A stretch of 64,000 nt of DNA from Paenibacillus spiritus (GCF_008710135.1 NZ_VYKK01000005.1:124001-188000), one strand, 5' to 3'. Positions 33,439 through 42,682 are shown, numbered from the stretch's first letter. Notes: a model not told the origin generated them from the letters alone. Numbers and translations: made by a program.

Positions 33439-33726
33439 TTAGCGGCGTACAACGGCGATGATCTCTTCGTCCAGCTCGAGCCGGACTTCTTCGCGATAGG
33501 CGCGAATGCCGTATTCCGTCTCCAGATAACGGAGAATCGCTTCCATGAGATTGGCTTCCACGAGATATTGGCTTCTTCCCTGGACCCATACCTCTGCGGT
33601 ATAACCCGTATCCTCGTCCCAGCTGAGCTCGACTTGAACCTCGGAAGGGCGGACGCCTTTGCGGCTGGCCATGTGAAGACAGACCGCATTGATAATCTCA
33701 TCCATGGAGAGAACGAGCCCGTTCAT
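33439..33726 (-). CDS. DUF2653 (YxcD-like) protein
   Basis: A 95-residue protein matching the DUF2653 family: MDEIINAVCLHMASRKGV, VELSWDEDTGYTAEVWVQGR and LVEANLMEAILRYLE. Function of the family is unknown. Its ATG at 33726 shares its first base with the last base of the preceding minus-strand gene, so the two are translationally coupled. Confidence 0.8.
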   Translation of the reverse strand: MNGLVLSMDEIINAVCLHMASRKGVRPSEVQVELSWDEDTGYTAEVWVQGRSQYLVEANLMEAILRYLETEYGIRAYREEVRLELDEEIIAVVRR

Positions 33727-34166
33727 CAGTAACGGCCTTCTCTCTGCGCTTCATAGCGGCGGCGCTCCCGTCTGCGGCGGAAGAAGGAGAGAACCAGCAC
33801 GACGACCAGATACAGAGCCAGCATGTTGACCATCAGGCCCAGGAAGCTGCCAAAAGCGCCCATGTTGGCGAACATTCCGCCGAACAGCAGGCCGGCGATG
33901 CCGCCGATCATAATGCCCTTCATCAGACTGCCTCCGCTGAAGAATCCGCGCTTCTTCGTCTGGGCTGCGGCGGTTCCGGACTTGGTGCTGGAGCTGTCGC
34001 TCTTGCTTACTCCGCTCTGCGTCGATTTCTTCGGCGTCGTCTGGTAACTGCGCACGCCCGACTTGAAGCCGCCGCCCTTGCGGGCATCCGCCAAATCGTG
34101 AACGCTGGTCGCGAAGAACAGCGTGAACGCCATCATAATCATCAATACTCGTTTCGTGTGTTTCAT
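33726..34166 (-). CDS. Membrane protein with Ser/Lys-rich loop (146 aa)
   Basis: A 146-residue protein with a signal-like first helix (VLMIMMAFTLFFATSVHDLA) and a Ser/Thr/Lys-rich hydrophilic stretch (about 35-75). Two further hydrophobic segments follow (GIMIGGIAGLLFGGMFANMG and LGLMVNMLALYLVVVLVLSF), then a strongly basic tail (RRRRERRRYEAQ). The plan recalls Tim44-like or YxcE-type small membrane proteins. ATG at 34166 is preceded by AGGAGGAT. First gene of a two-gene unit with the DUF2653 gene. Confidence 0.7.
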   Translation of the reverse strand: MKHTKRVLMIMMAFTLFFATSVHDLADARKGGGFKSGVRSYQTTPKKSTQSGVSKSDSSSTKSGTAAAQTKKRGFFSGGSLMKGIMIGGIAGLLFGGMFANMGAFGSFLGLMVNMLALYLVVVLVLSFFRRRRERRRYEAQREGRY

Positions 34167-34360
34167 GAACGGGATGCATCCTCCTGTTGGTGTGTAGAAT
34201 CATATGCTTACGGGTTAATACGGACAGGCCGGGGAAGGGTTTCAAATTTTAATATAAAAAATTCTTGGGGCCGGAATATCGGAATGGACTTTCCCGGGCT
34301 GGTATGACTCAATAGAAGAAGCACAAGGATCGCAATATCCATAAAGGAGAGGGACATACG

Positions 34361-34990
34361 ATGGCAAGCCAAGAACAATTGGATATTCTGGACAGGCAGG
34401 GGAGAGTGATCGGGCAGGACACCCGGGAGCAGGTCCATTCGCTGGGGCTCTGGCATCAGACCTTTCACTGCTGGGTGCTTGATCCCGACATGGGAGCCGG
34501 AGGCAGCCTGCTCTTTCAGCTCCGCCATCCCTCCAAGGATACGTTCGGAGGGCTGCTCGATATTTCCTGCGCCGGCCATCTGCTGGCCGGGGAAGAGCCG
34601 AAGGATGGCGTCCGGGAGCTTCGGGAGGAACTGGGGCTGGCCGTTGCCTTCGAGGACCTTCTGCTGTGCGGCACGATAGCGGAAGAGAGTCTGCCGGGTC
34701 CGGGGCTGATCGACCGCGAATTCAGCCATGTCTATCTGTATGTCAGCGACCGGGCTGTCGAGAGCTATGATTTTCAGAAGGAGGAAATCTCGGGCCTATT
34801 CTTCATAGGGGTGGAGGATATAACGAGTCTGCTGAGAGGGGAGCGGGAGAGCCTGGACATTCGGGGGGTGCTGGCGGACGAAGCGTCAGGCGTTCTGCGT
34901 CCGGAACGAAGAGTGGTGCGTCCCGAAAACTTCACGCCCAATTCGGCGGAATATTACCGGCTGTTGTTCCAGGGAATCGGGAAGCTCTGA
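34361..34990 (+). CDS. NUDIX hydrolase (Idi-like)
   Basis: A 209-residue NUDIX protein. The NUDIX box is visible as GHLLAGEEPKDGVRELREEL (G-x5-E-x7-R-E-L-x-E-E-x-G). The N-terminal half (LDILDRQGRVIGQDTREQVH, LWHQTFHCWVLD) resembles isopentenyl-diphosphate isomerase-like NUDIX proteins such as E. coli YfcD. The substrate is unknown, probably a nucleoside diphosphate derivative. ATG at 34361 follows AAAGGAGAGGG. Single gene. Confidence 0.87.
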   Translation: MASQEQLDILDRQGRVIGQDTREQVHSLGLWHQTFHCWVLDPDMGAGGSLLFQLRHPSKDTFGGLLDISCAGHLLAGEEPKDGVRELREELGLAVAFEDLLLCGTIAEESLPGPGLIDREFSHVYLYVSDRAVESYDFQKEEISGLFFIGVEDITSLLRGERESLDIRGVLADEASGVLRPERRVVRPENFTPNSAEYYRLLFQGIGKL

Positions 34991-34999
34991 CCAAAAAAG

Positions 35000-35020
35000 G
35001 CGCGGACCCAGGGTCCGCGC
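35000..35020 (-). terminator. Terminator of the carbonic anhydrase unit
   Basis: GCGCGGACCC and GGGTCCGCGC form a compact hairpin that on the minus strand is followed by CTTTTTT, so it ends the minus-strand transcript. Confidence 0.8.
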
Positions 35021-35048
35021 AAACAGCAACAGCAGTATCAGAGAGATG

Positions 35049-35615
35049 TCAATTGCTTCCGTACCCGTCCACGACCAGCTCCAGAGCCCCGGTAGCAGGG
35101 TCCATGACCATACCGTGAATCGGCACGTTGGGGGGGAGTAATGGATGGCGCTTAATTAGCTCCACAGTTTGAATTACCCCCTCTTGAATGGTGTCAAACC
35201 CGCGCAGCCACTTGGTGAGCTTGATTCCGGAATTCTCCAGCGTGGAGAATACTTCCTCGGATATGCCGCGCTCCTTCATGTGGCCGATCATCTGCTCGGC
35301 GTTCAGGGAAGCCATTCCGCATTCATGGTGACCGACGACTACAACTTCATCCGCGTTCAGTTCGTACAGCGCCACCATGACGCTGCGCATGACGCTTCCG
35401 AACGGCTGGGAGATGATCGCGCCGGCATTCTTGATGACCTTGACATCCCCGTTCTTGAAGTTCATGGCTTTGGGGAGAAGCTCGACCAGCCGGGTGTCCA
35501 TACAGGTGATAATCAGCATTTTCTTGTTCGGAAAGCGGCTGGTCAGATAAGACTCGTAGGCTTTTTCTTCGACGAATTTCTTGTTGTGTTCGAGGATTTG
35601 GGAAATCTGGGTCAC
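35049..35615 (-). CDS. Beta-carbonic anhydrase
   Basis: A 188-residue beta-class carbonic anhydrase, which interconverts CO2 and bicarbonate. Zinc ligands are Cys in ITCMDTRL (C-x-D-x-R) and His/Cys in VVGHHECGMAS. GTG at 35615 follows GGGAGG with a 9-base gap and overlaps the stop of the upstream gene (GTGA), so the two are translationally coupled. Usual length for short clade-B/C enzymes; cytoplasmic. Confidence 0.92.
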   Translation of the reverse strand: MTQISQILEHNKKFVEEKAYESYLTSRFPNKKMLIITCMDTRLVELLPKAMNFKNGDVKVIKNAGAIISQPFGSVMRSVMVALYELNADEVVVVGHHECGMASLNAEQMIGHMKERGISEEVFSTLENSGIKLTKWLRGFDTIQEGVIQTVELIKRHPLLPPNVPIHGMVMDPATGALELVVDGYGSN

Positions 35616-36022
35616 TGTAGGTTGCCTCCCGACGTATTGGATGAGGAATGAAGTTCACAGACGGCGGCGGGCGGCGGACTGGCCGGTGGCAAATCGCGCT
35701 CGTCACGGACACGCATATTGGAACTGTAGATCTGGGAATCGCTGCTCAATCGGAAAATCGGAGCATGTTCATCTGCGTCCAGCCGCAGCTCGGACTCATA
35801 GAACAGCTCATGCTCGGCCGTTATGACCAGCGGAAGATTTCCCGCTTCGACGGAAATATCGCCCGGTTCCGGCTCCTTCAGCAGCCGCAGGACGCTGATG
35901 CCGTCGCAGCCGCACCCTGCGCCAGTATCGTAGTAGAGCTTGAACGTGCCCGGGCGGTCTTTCAGCAGGGCCTTCAGTTTCTCTTCGGCACGCGGTGTCG
36001 CCTTCAGCTTCACTGCTCTCAC
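35612..36022 (-). CDS. HesB/IscA-type iron-sulfur biosynthesis family protein
   Basis: A 136-residue protein. The N-terminal domain (AVKLKATPRAEEKLKALLKD, KLYYDTGAGCGCDGISVLRL) resembles the Fe-S biosynthesis family that includes B. subtilis YqkB. The Cys pair CGC is retained, but the C-terminal CGC motif of true A-type carriers is absent. The last 40 residues (proline/serine-rich, LPPASPPPAA) look disordered. It is the first gene of the unit with the carbonic anhydrase and diverges from the M32 peptidase gene. Confidence 0.75.
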   Translation of the reverse strand: MRAVKLKATPRAEEKLKALLKDRPGTFKLYYDTGAGCGCDGISVLRLLKEPEPGDISVEAGNLPLVITAEHELFYESELRLDADEHAPIFRLSSDSQIYSSNMRVRDERDLPPASPPPAAVCELHSSSNTSGGNLQ

Positions 36023-36130
36023 GCTCCCTTCGCCTTGTCTGTTTAGTCATTCTTAAATGTTGATTATACGTTCTCAAAAAAGTATCATCAAGAGGGTTGA
36101 GCATTTCAAGCGAAGAACGGAGGGTATCTA

Positions 36131-37660
36131 TTGGAACAGCATTTGGAACGGGAATGGGAGCTGTTCAGCGGTCTGCTGGCCAAAATCAGCGGATACCGCG
36201 AGGCGATCGGTCTCCTGCAGTGGGATTTGCGGACAGGGGCGCCGCGCAAAGGTGCGGACGTGCGGGCGCGGACCATCGGGACGCTTGCGGGCGAGCTGTT
36301 CCGGCTGGAGACGTCGGACGAAATGGGCCGCTATACGGACCTGTTCAGCCGTCCGGCGTCATCGGCGACGCTGACGAAGGTGCAGCGCAAGATCGTGGAG
36401 GACTGCCGCAAGGAATACGAGCGCAGCCGCAGTCTGCCGCCGGAGCGGTACGAAGCCTATACGGTTCTGGCCATGCAGTCGGAGACGGCGTGGGAGGAGG
36501 CGAAAGCGAATGACGACTATGCGTCGTTCGAGCCTTTTTTGCAGCAGATCGTGGCCTTCAAGCAGGAGTTCATTGATTACTGGGGCGTCAAGAACACGCG
36601 GTATGACACGCTTCTGGACATGTATGAGCCGGGGCTTACGACAACCAAGGTGGACGAGGTATTCGGACGTCTGCGCAGCCGGCTGGTTCCACTGGTTCAG
36701 CGGATCGCTTCCTCGGCCAATAAGCCGAAGACGGATTTCCTGGACGGGCTGTTCGACAAGGAGCAGCAGGAGAAATTCGGCGTATATCTGCTGGAGCAGA
36801 TCGGCTTCGACTTTGAAGCGGGCCGGGCCGACGAGAGCGTCCACCCGTTCGCGACCGGACTGAACCCGGGAGATGTGCGGATTACGAACCATTATCTGGC
36901 CGACAATCTGATTAGCTCGATCTTCAGCGCGCTGCACGAAGGCGGTCATGCCCTGTATGAGCAAAATATTGCGCAGGAGCTCGTCGGCACGCCGATCGCG
37001 CAGGGGGCTTCCATGGGCATCCATGAATCGCAGTCCCGGCTCTGGGAGAATATGATCGGCCGCAGCCTTCCTTTCTGGAAGCGGCATTTCGGGAAGCTCC
37101 AGCAGCATTTTCCCGAACAGCTCGCCCGGGTGACGCCGGAACAATTCTACCTGGCCGTGAACAAGGTCGAGAATTCGCTGATCCGGACGGAAGCGGACGA
37201 GGTCACCTATAACCTGCATATCATTATCCGCTATGAGATCGAGAAGCAGATCTTCAACGAAGGGCTGTCCGTCCAGGATCTGCCTGCCGTATGGAACGCC
37301 AAATATCAGGAATACCTCGGCATTACGCCTCCAAGCCATGCGCTGGGCGTGCTGCAGGATGTGCACTGGTCGGGCGGGGACTTCGGCTATTTTGCTTCGT
37401 ATTCGCTCGGCAATATGTATGCGGCGCAGATGATGAATACGCTCCGCCGGGAGCTGCCGGACTTCGAAGAGCTGATTGCTGCGGGCAACCTGCTTCCGAT
37501 CCGGGACTGGCTCAAGGAGAAGATCTATGTATACGGCATGAGCGAGACGCCTTCCGAAATTATCGAACGCGTGACCGGCGAGCCGCTGAATCCGGATTAT
37601 CTGGCCGATTATCTGGAAGCCAAGTACCGGGAGATTTATCACCTGGAGGCTTCCGAGTAG
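36131..37660 (+). CDS. Carboxypeptidase M32 (Taq type)
   Basis: A 509-residue cytoplasmic metallocarboxypeptidase, which removes C-terminal residues from peptides. The zinc site is HEGGH (His269-His273), followed by the downstream ligand region MGIHESQSRLWENMIGR. DVRITNHYLADNL and YEIEKQIFNEGL are further family blocks. TTG at 36131 is placed 6 bases after GGAGGGT; no better start is nearby. Normal length. It is divergent from the Fe-S/carbonic anhydrase unit and followed by the membrane protein gene at 37746. Confidence 0.93.
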   Translation: MEQHLEREWELFSGLLAKISGYREAIGLLQWDLRTGAPRKGADVRARTIGTLAGELFRLETSDEMGRYTDLFSRPASSATLTKVQRKIVEDCRKEYERSRSLPPERYEAYTVLAMQSETAWEEAKANDDYASFEPFLQQIVAFKQEFIDYWGVKNTRYDTLLDMYEPGLTTTKVDEVFGRLRSRLVPLVQRIASSANKPKTDFLDGLFDKEQQEKFGVYLLEQIGFDFEAGRADESVHPFATGLNPGDVRITNHYLADNLISSIFSALHEGGHALYEQNIAQELVGTPIAQGASMGIHESQSRLWENMIGRSLPFWKRHFGKLQQHFPEQLARVTPEQFYLAVNKVENSLIRTEADEVTYNLHIIIRYEIEKQIFNEGLSVQDLPAVWNAKYQEYLGITPPSHALGVLQDVHWSGGDFGYFASYSLGNMYAAQMMNTLRRELPDFEELIAAGNLLPIRDWLKEKIYVYGMSETPSEIIERVTGEPLNPDYLADYLEAKYREIYHLEASE

Positions 37661-37745
37661 AAGCCGGGCCGCTCCCTGGCGGGTGGCGCCGGGGCAGCGG
37701 GAGGGATATAATAGAAAGAAAAAGGCAAGAGGAGGGATTGTGCCC

Positions 37746-38393
37746 ATGGCCAATACGCATACTTACACACGCAAGGAAGAAGTCGTCAACGCGATCACAC
37801 ACGGCATCGGAGTCGTGCTCAGCATTGCCGGACTGGCTCTCCTTGTCGTCTTTGCGAGTCTTCGGGGCACGGCCTGGCATGTGGTCAGCTTCTCCATCTA
37901 CGGGACCACCATGCTGCTGCTGTATTTGAATTCAACCGTCGTTCACAGCCTGAAGGAAGGCAAGGTCAAAGATCTGTTCGAGTTCTTCGACCACTCTTCC
38001 ATCTATCTGTTCATTGCCGGGACCTATACGCCGTTCCTGCTGGTCGCCATCCGGGGAACGCTCGGCTGGAGCCTGTTCGGAATTATCTGGGGAATCGCCT
38101 TCTTCGGCGTCGCCTTCAAAGCGTTCTTCACTAAGCGGTTCCTGTTCATGTCCACCATCTTCTATCTGGCGATGGGCTGGCTGATTGTCATTGCCTGGCA
38201 TCCGCTGAGCCTGGTTGTCGCGGACGGAGGCATGGCGCTGCTGATGGCGGGCGGCCTGTTATACACGCTCGGCACGATCTTCTACGTGTGGCGCGGATTT
38301 CCGTTCCACCATGCCGTCTGGCATGTGTTTGTCCTGCTCGGCAGCGTGACGCATTTCTTCGCGGTTCTGCTGTACCTGCTGCCCATCCGCTGA
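37746..38393 (+). CDS. Hemolysin III / YqfA-type (PAQR) membrane protein
   Basis: A 215-residue seven-helix membrane protein of the hemolysin III/PAQR family. Signatures are EEVVNAITHGIGVVLSIAGL, the FEFFDHSSIYLFIAGTYTPF block (His-Ser and Asp metal-site residues) and the C-terminal FHHAVWHVFVLLGSVTHFF. ATG at 37746 follows GGAGGG; upstream in-frame codons run through the spacer. The role of bacterial members is unclear (membrane homeostasis has been proposed). Confidence 0.9.
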   Translation: MANTHTYTRKEEVVNAITHGIGVVLSIAGLALLVVFASLRGTAWHVVSFSIYGTTMLLLYLNSTVVHSLKEGKVKDLFEFFDHSSIYLFIAGTYTPFLLVAIRGTLGWSLFGIIWGIAFFGVAFKAFFTKRFLFMSTIFYLAMGWLIVIAWHPLSLVVADGGMALLMAGGLLYTLGTIFYVWRGFPFHHAVWHVFVLLGSVTHFFAVLLYLLPIR

Positions 38394-38427
38394 ACCAAGC
38401 TGCGACAAGCGCGCCTGAACGGAATTC

Positions 38428-38462
38428 AAGCCTTGGCCATGACCAGACATGGCTGAGGCTTT
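38428..38462 (+). terminator. Hairpin after the PAQR gene
   Basis: AAGCCTTGGCCATG pairs with CATGGCTGAGGCTT (two central mismatches), followed by TTGTTTG. Separates the PAQR gene from the ylxM-ffh unit. Confidence 0.7.
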
Positions 38463-38501
38463 GTTTGTAAGAACCCCGATTCAGATGACAAGGAATAGTG
38501 C

Positions 38502-38530
38502 TTGACATCTTTCTTTGTTTTCGGTATTAT
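38502..38530 (+). promoter_or_regulatory. Sigma-A promoter of ylxM-ffh
   Basis: TTGACA (38502-38507), 17 bases and TATTAT (38525-38530), 54 bp before the ylxM start codon. Confidence 0.8.
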
Positions 38531-38584
38531 TAGGAGCGTTGAAAAGCTGTAAAGTGTTTTTCCTTGACGAAGGGAGTGCCCTTG

Positions 38585-38941
38585 ATGAGTCAGGGTAACC
38601 GGTTGGAGAAGACCACCCGCATCAATCTGCTTTTTGCGTTCTACGAGCCTCTGCTGACCGACAAGCAGCAGACGTTCCTTAAATATTATTTCCACGATGA
38701 TTTCTCCCTGGGAGAGATTGCCGCTGAATTCGACATCAGCCGACAGGCGGTATACGAGCATATCAAGCGCGCCGAAGTGGTGCTGGAGAATTATGAAGAT
38801 AAGCTGGGGCTGCTCGGCAAGCACGAGACCCGCGTCCGGGTTCTGGACGAGCTGAAGGGCTTCACGGCGGAAGCCGGCCTGGCGCAGCCGGATCAAGAAC
38901 GGCTCATGCGTCTGATCAATCAATTGCGAAGTCTGGAATAG
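38585..38941 (+). CDS. ylxM: YlxM, SRP-associated DNA-binding-like protein
   Basis: A 118-residue UPF0122/YlxM protein with a sigma-70 region 4-like helix-turn-helix (LTDKQQTFLKYYFHDDFSLG, then EIAAEFDISRQAVYEHIKRAE). YlxM is encoded next to ffh and modulates SRP function in streptococci. ATG at 38585 is preceded by AAGGGAG. The ffh start is 20 bp downstream, so they form an operon. Confidence 0.93.
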   Translation: MSQGNRLEKTTRINLLFAFYEPLLTDKQQTFLKYYFHDDFSLGEIAAEFDISRQAVYEHIKRAEVVLENYEDKLGLLGKHETRVRVLDELKGFTAEAGLAQPDQERLMRLINQLRSLE

Positions 38942-38961
38942 CGTGAAGGGAGAAGCAGCCT

Positions 38962-40344
38962 ATGGCGTTCGAGGGATTGACCGGAAGACTGCAAAGTGTA
39001 TTCAGCAAGCTTCGCGGCAAGGGCAAGGTGACCGAAGACGATGTCAACGAGGCGATGCGCGAGGTACGGCTGGCGCTGCTGGAGGCCGACGTCAACTTCA
39101 AAGTCGTCAAGGATTTTGTAGCGAAGGTTAAGGAAAAAGCGATCGGCCAGGAAGTCATGAACAGCTTCACGCCGGGCATGGTCATTATTGATATCGTCAA
39201 TAAGGAATTGACGGAGCTGATGGGCGGCAGCCAGTCGAAGCTGGCCAAGGCGAACAAAGCTCCGACCATCATTATGATGGCGGGCCTGCAGGGCGCCGGC
39301 AAGACGACGACCTCGGGCAAGCTCGCCAAGCTGCTTCAGAAGGGCGGCCACAAGCCGCTCCTCGTAGCTGGCGATATCTATCGCCCGGCTGCAATCAAGC
39401 AGCTTCAGGTATTGGGCGAACAGCTCAAGGCCCCGGTGTTCAGTCTGGGCGACCAGGTAAGCCCGGTGGAGATTGCCCGCCAAGGCGTTCAGCATGCCAA
39501 GGACAACGGTCTGGATTATGTGATTATCGATACCGCCGGCCGTCTGCACATCGACGAAGCGCTCATGGAGGAACTGAAAGAGATCCACGAGACGGTGAAG
39601 CCGGATGAAGTTCTGCTGGTGGTCGATGCCATGACCGGTCAGGACGCCGTCAATGTGGCGGACAGCTTCAACAAGCAGCTACAGCTCACCGGTGTTGTTC
39701 TGACCAAGCTGGACAACGATACGCGCGGCGGCGCGGCGTTGTCGGTCAAGGCGGTAACAGGCTGTCCGATCAAGTTCGCGGCGCTCGGCGAGAAGCTGGA
39801 TGCGCTGGAACCGTTCCATCCCGAGCGGATGGCGTCCCGGATTCTCGGCATGGGCGATATGCTGTCGCTGATCGAGAAGGCGCAGGCCAATATCGACGCC
39901 GACAAGGCGAAGGAAATGGAGCGCAAGATGCGCACCGCAGAGTTCACCTTCGACGATTTTCTGGAGCAGATGGACCAGGTCAAGAAGCTCGGGCCGCTGG
40001 ATCAGATTCTGGGGATGCTTCCCGGCATGTCAGGCGCCAAGGGAATGCAGGACCTTAAGGTCGACGACAAGCAGATGGGCCGTGTGGAAGCCATTGTGAA
40101 GTCGATGACGAAGGCGGAGAAGAGCCAGCCGGAGATCATCAATCATAACCGCCGCAAGCGGATTGCCGCCGGCAGCGGGACCTCGGTCGCCGAGGTCAAC
40201 CGGCTGATCAAGCAGTTCGACGAGATGCGGAAGATGATGAAGCAGTTCTCGGGCATGATGGGCGGCGGCGGTAAGTCCAAGAAGAACGCCATGAAGCAGC
40301 TGAAAGCGCTGGGCGGCAAAGGCATGAAGTTTCCGTTCCGCTGA
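38962..40344 (+). CDS. ffh: Signal recognition particle protein Ffh
   Basis: A 460-residue SRP54 GTPase that binds 4.5S/6S RNA and delivers membrane proteins to FtsY. N domain (about 1-85), G domain with P-loop GLQGAGKTTTSGK, DTAGR and TKLD, then a methionine-rich M domain (FDEMRKMMKQFSGMMGGGG) that holds signal sequences. ATG at 38962 follows GAAGGGAG. Normal length. Co-transcribed with ylxM; rpsP follows after 69 bp. Confidence 0.98.
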   Translation: MAFEGLTGRLQSVFSKLRGKGKVTEDDVNEAMREVRLALLEADVNFKVVKDFVAKVKEKAIGQEVMNSFTPGMVIIDIVNKELTELMGGSQSKLAKANKAPTIIMMAGLQGAGKTTTSGKLAKLLQKGGHKPLLVAGDIYRPAAIKQLQVLGEQLKAPVFSLGDQVSPVEIARQGVQHAKDNGLDYVIIDTAGRLHIDEALMEELKEIHETVKPDEVLLVVDAMTGQDAVNVADSFNKQLQLTGVVLTKLDNDTRGGAALSVKAVTGCPIKFAALGEKLDALEPFHPERMASRILGMGDMLSLIEKAQANIDADKAKEMERKMRTAEFTFDDFLEQMDQVKKLGPLDQILGMLPGMSGAKGMQDLKVDDKQMGRVEAIVKSMTKAEKSQPEIINHNRRKRIAAGSGTSVAEVNRLIKQFDEMRKMMKQFSGMMGGGGKSKKNAMKQLKALGGKGMKFPFR

Positions 40345-40413
40345 TGCGGGCTTGACGCCTGCACAGTATGGAAATTCAATAAGAAGTTAATTCTTTAAGG
40401 GAGGTGAATTTTC

Positions 40414-40686
40414 GTGGCAGTACGTATTCGTCTGAAACGCATGGGTGCGCATAAAGCGCCTTTCTACCGTGTAGTGGTTTCCGATTCCCGGTCCCCTCGT
40501 GACGGTCGTTTTATCGAGGAAATCGGTTACTATAATCCGGTTGAACAACCGGCAGTAGTGAAGATCGACGAGGAAAAAGCACTCAAATGGCTCCAGAACG
40601 GAGCTCAAGCTTCCGACACCGTCCGCAACCTTCTGAGCAAGGCTGGCGTGATGAAGAAGTTCCATGAACTGAAGCTGCAGAAATAA
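40414..40686 (+). CDS. rpsP: 30S ribosomal protein S16
   Basis: A 90-residue S16 protein: [42 protein letters not shown] at 40414 is preceded by GGGAGGTGAA. Second position of the conserved ffh-rpsP-khpA block; structural component of the 30S subunit body. Confidence 0.98.
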   Translation: MAVRIRLKRMGAHKAPFYRVVVSDSRSPRDGRFIEEIGYYNPVEQPAVVKIDEEKALKWLQNGAQASDTVRNLLSKAGVMKKFHELKLQK

Positions 40687-40708
40687 TGACTGATTGCGAG
40701 GGTCCTCT

Positions 40709-40939
40709 ATGGAAGAATTAGTTGCAGTTATTGCTAAGGCTTTAGTGGATCATCCCGAAGATGTGGCGGTGCGGGCCGTCGAGAAGGATCACCTCGTTGT
40801 CTATGAACTTTCCGTTCATCCGCAGGATGTCGGCAAGGTGATAGGGAAGCAGGGGCGGATTGCCAAGGCGCTTCGCACCGTGGTCACATCCGCAGCAGTC
40901 AAGAGTGAGAAACGCGTCACCGTCGATATTTTATCATGA
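40709..40939 (+). CDS. khpA: KH-domain RNA-binding protein KhpA (YlqC)
   Basis: A 76-residue single KH-domain protein with VGKVIGKQGRIAKALRTVV as the GxxG-containing RNA-binding loop. KhpA partners KhpB and affects cell division and small-RNA function in Firmicutes. ATG at 40709 (MEELVAVIAKALVDHPED) follows GCGAGGG. It lies 22 bp after rpsP; a terminator-like hairpin follows. Confidence 0.95.
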   Translation: MEELVAVIAKALVDHPEDVAVRAVEKDHLVVYELSVHPQDVGKVIGKQGRIAKALRTVVTSAAVKSEKRVTVDILS

Positions 40940-40950
40940 CAAGTTCGCAA

Positions 40951-40985
40951 AGAGGGGCTGGGGTAACTCCCGGCTCCTCTTTTTA
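40951..40985 (+). terminator. Hairpin with T-run between khpA and rimM
   Basis: AGAGGGGCTGGG pairs with CTCCCGGCTCCTCT around a short loop with mismatches, then TTTTT. It may lower transcription into rimM-trmD. Confidence 0.7.
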
Positions 40986-41017
40986 AACATAGAAAGAGAT
41001 TGGAAAGGAGAACGGCC

Positions 41018-41542
41018 ATGAGCGAAGTTCTGTTAACGGTTGGCAAAATGGTCAATACCCACGGCATCCGCGGCGAAATTAAAGTGCTGTCCCGTACCGA
41101 TTTCCCCGAGGTCCGGTTCGCTCCGGGCAGCAAGCTGCTGATCTCTCCGGAGACAGGCGGGCGGCTGGAGGTAACCGTGGAGTCGGCCAGAGAGCATAAA
41201 GGAATGTATATCGTGAAGCTGGAAGGCGTCACCGATATTAACCAGATCGAGAAGTACAAGGGCAGTCTGGTGCAGGTGCACGGGGATAACCGGGTCGAAC
41301 TGCCGGAGAATGAGTATTATTTTGACGAAATTATCGGCTGCACGGTGGTGACGGACGAAGCGGAGAACCGTGAACTCGGTGTAATCCGGGAGATTCTGAC
41401 ACCGGGCGCAAACGATGTCTGGGTGGTCAAGCCGCCGAAGGGACCGGATATACTGATCCCGGTTATTCATGACGTCGTGGTGGATGTGGATATTGCCTCC
41501 AAGCGCATCAAGGTTCATCTGATGGAAGGCCTGCTGCCATGA
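41018..41542 (+). CDS. rimM: Ribosome maturation factor RimM
   Basis: A 174-residue RimM with the N-terminal barrel ([20 protein letters not shown]) and C-terminal PRC-barrel domain ([40 protein letters not shown]). It assists maturation of the 30S head. ATG at 41018 is preceded by AAAGGAG. The stop overlaps the trmD start (ATGA). Confidence 0.97.
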   Translation: MSEVLLTVGKMVNTHGIRGEIKVLSRTDFPEVRFAPGSKLLISPETGGRLEVTVESAREHKGMYIVKLEGVTDINQIEKYKGSLVQVHGDNRVELPENEYYFDEIIGCTVVTDEAENRELGVIREILTPGANDVWVVKPPKGPDILIPVIHDVVVDVDIASKRIKVHLMEGLLP

Positions 41543-42342
41543 TCCGGATTGATCTCATTACGCTGTTCCCGGAGATGTGCGAGATGGTGCTGGGGACAAG
41601 CATTCTGGGCAAAGCACGTGAGAAAGGCATTGCCGAACTGCAAGCCTTGAATTTCCGCGATTATGCGAACAACAAACATCATTCTGTCGACGACACGCCG
41701 TACGGCGGAGGGGGCGGCATGGTGTTGAAGCCGGAGCCGATCTTTGCGGCGGTTGAAGACCTGCTGCACAAGGTCTACACAGATCCGGAGACGGGAAGAA
41801 CAGTGAGCGGTGAGCCGCACACGGCGCCGTCCGGGCGTCCGCCGCGCATTATTCTGATGTGCCCGCAAGGAAGACGCTACAATCAGGCGATCGCGGAAGA
41901 ACTGGCGCAGGAGAGCCATCTGATCTTTATCTGCGGCCACTATGAAGGCTACGATGAGCGGATTCGGGAGCATCTGGTGACGGACGAACTATCGATTGGC
42001 GACTATGTGCTTACCGGCGGCGAGCTGGCCGCTCTCACTGTGGTGGATTCGGTGGTTCGGCTGCAGCCGGGAGCGCTCGGCAACGAAACGTCGGCGGTAA
42101 CAGATTCATTCAGCACCGGTCTGCTGGAATATCCGCACTATACGCGTCCTCCGGAGTTCAGGGGCTGGAAGGTGCCCGACATGCTGCTGAGCGGTCATCA
42201 TGCCAACATTGAACAATGGCGGCGTGAACAAGCGCTGCGCCGTACGCTGGAGCGCCGTCCCGACCTTCTGGAGCAGGCGGAGCTGACGGACAAGGACCTG
42301 CGGATGCTGGAGAGAATCAAGGCGGAGACAGGGCTGTCATAA
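41539..42342 (+). CDS. trmD: tRNA (guanine-N1-)-methyltransferase TrmD
   Basis: A 267-residue SPOUT methyltransferase that makes m1G37. The trefoil-knot cofactor site is visible in [20 protein letters not shown] and [14 protein letters not shown], with [16 protein letters not shown] near the N-terminus. ATG at 41539 overlaps the rimM stop by 4 bases. In most Firmicutes rplS follows directly; here about 3 kb of other genes intervene. Confidence 0.98.
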   Translation: MIRIDLITLFPEMCEMVLGTSILGKAREKGIAELQALNFRDYANNKHHSVDDTPYGGGGGMVLKPEPIFAAVEDLLHKVYTDPETGRTVSGEPHTAPSGRPPRIILMCPQGRRYNQAIAEELAQESHLIFICGHYEGYDERIREHLVTDELSIGDYVLTGGELAALTVVDSVVRLQPGALGNETSAVTDSFSTGLLEYPHYTRPPEFRGWKVPDMLLSGHHANIEQWRREQALRRTLERRPDLLEQAELTDKDLRMLERIKAETGLS

Positions 42343-42458
42343 AATATTCACCTCTCGCATAAATTGGTAAAGTGTTCATTTGTGGGGATACGGGGTAATA
42401 AGAAGAGGCGCCGTAAATCACAGAGAAGGCTAACCACGCGAAAGGATGAAATGAAACG

Positions 42459-42578
42459 ATGGCAACCAAGACGCAAGACACATATAAACCGGAAATGAAT
42501 GCAGCACTGAGACCGGCGGAGCCGCTCCGCACCGTAAGCGATATTATCAACTTCTATACCGGCAAGAAGGAAGCTTGA
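42459..42578 (+). CDS. Small protein, 39 aa
   Basis: ATG at 42459 preceded by AAAGGATGA encodes a 39-residue peptide, beginning MATKTQDTYKPEMNAALRPA and ending TVSDIINFYTGKKEA, hydrophilic with a short C-terminal helix. It is 116 bp downstream of trmD and followed by a terminator with a perfect base stem. RBS, codon use and terminator favour a real gene. No known family. Confidence 0.55.
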   Translation: MATKTQDTYKPEMNAALRPAEPLRTVSDIINFYTGKKEA

Positions 42579-42628
42579 ACGGTGATTCGTCCGGTGAAAG
42601 ACCGTCCGGACCGACAGGCTCGATGACC

Positions 42629-42682
42629 AACCAATGAATCCGATTCAGCCGTACCCCGGCTGTGCGGCGGCATTGGTTTTTT
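42629..42682 (+). terminator. Terminator after the 39-aa gene
   Basis: AACCAATG (42629-42636) pairs with CATTGGTT (42671-42678), with an inner GCCG/CGGC pairing, followed by TTTTTT. Confidence 0.75.

Noticed and set aside
42343..42360. AAAATATTCAC after trmD, identical to part of the attC-like sites
   Set aside because: Only 11 bases match; there is no AAC box ahead, no CGTGAATA arm and no GTT box, so it is probably chance in AT-rich DNA.
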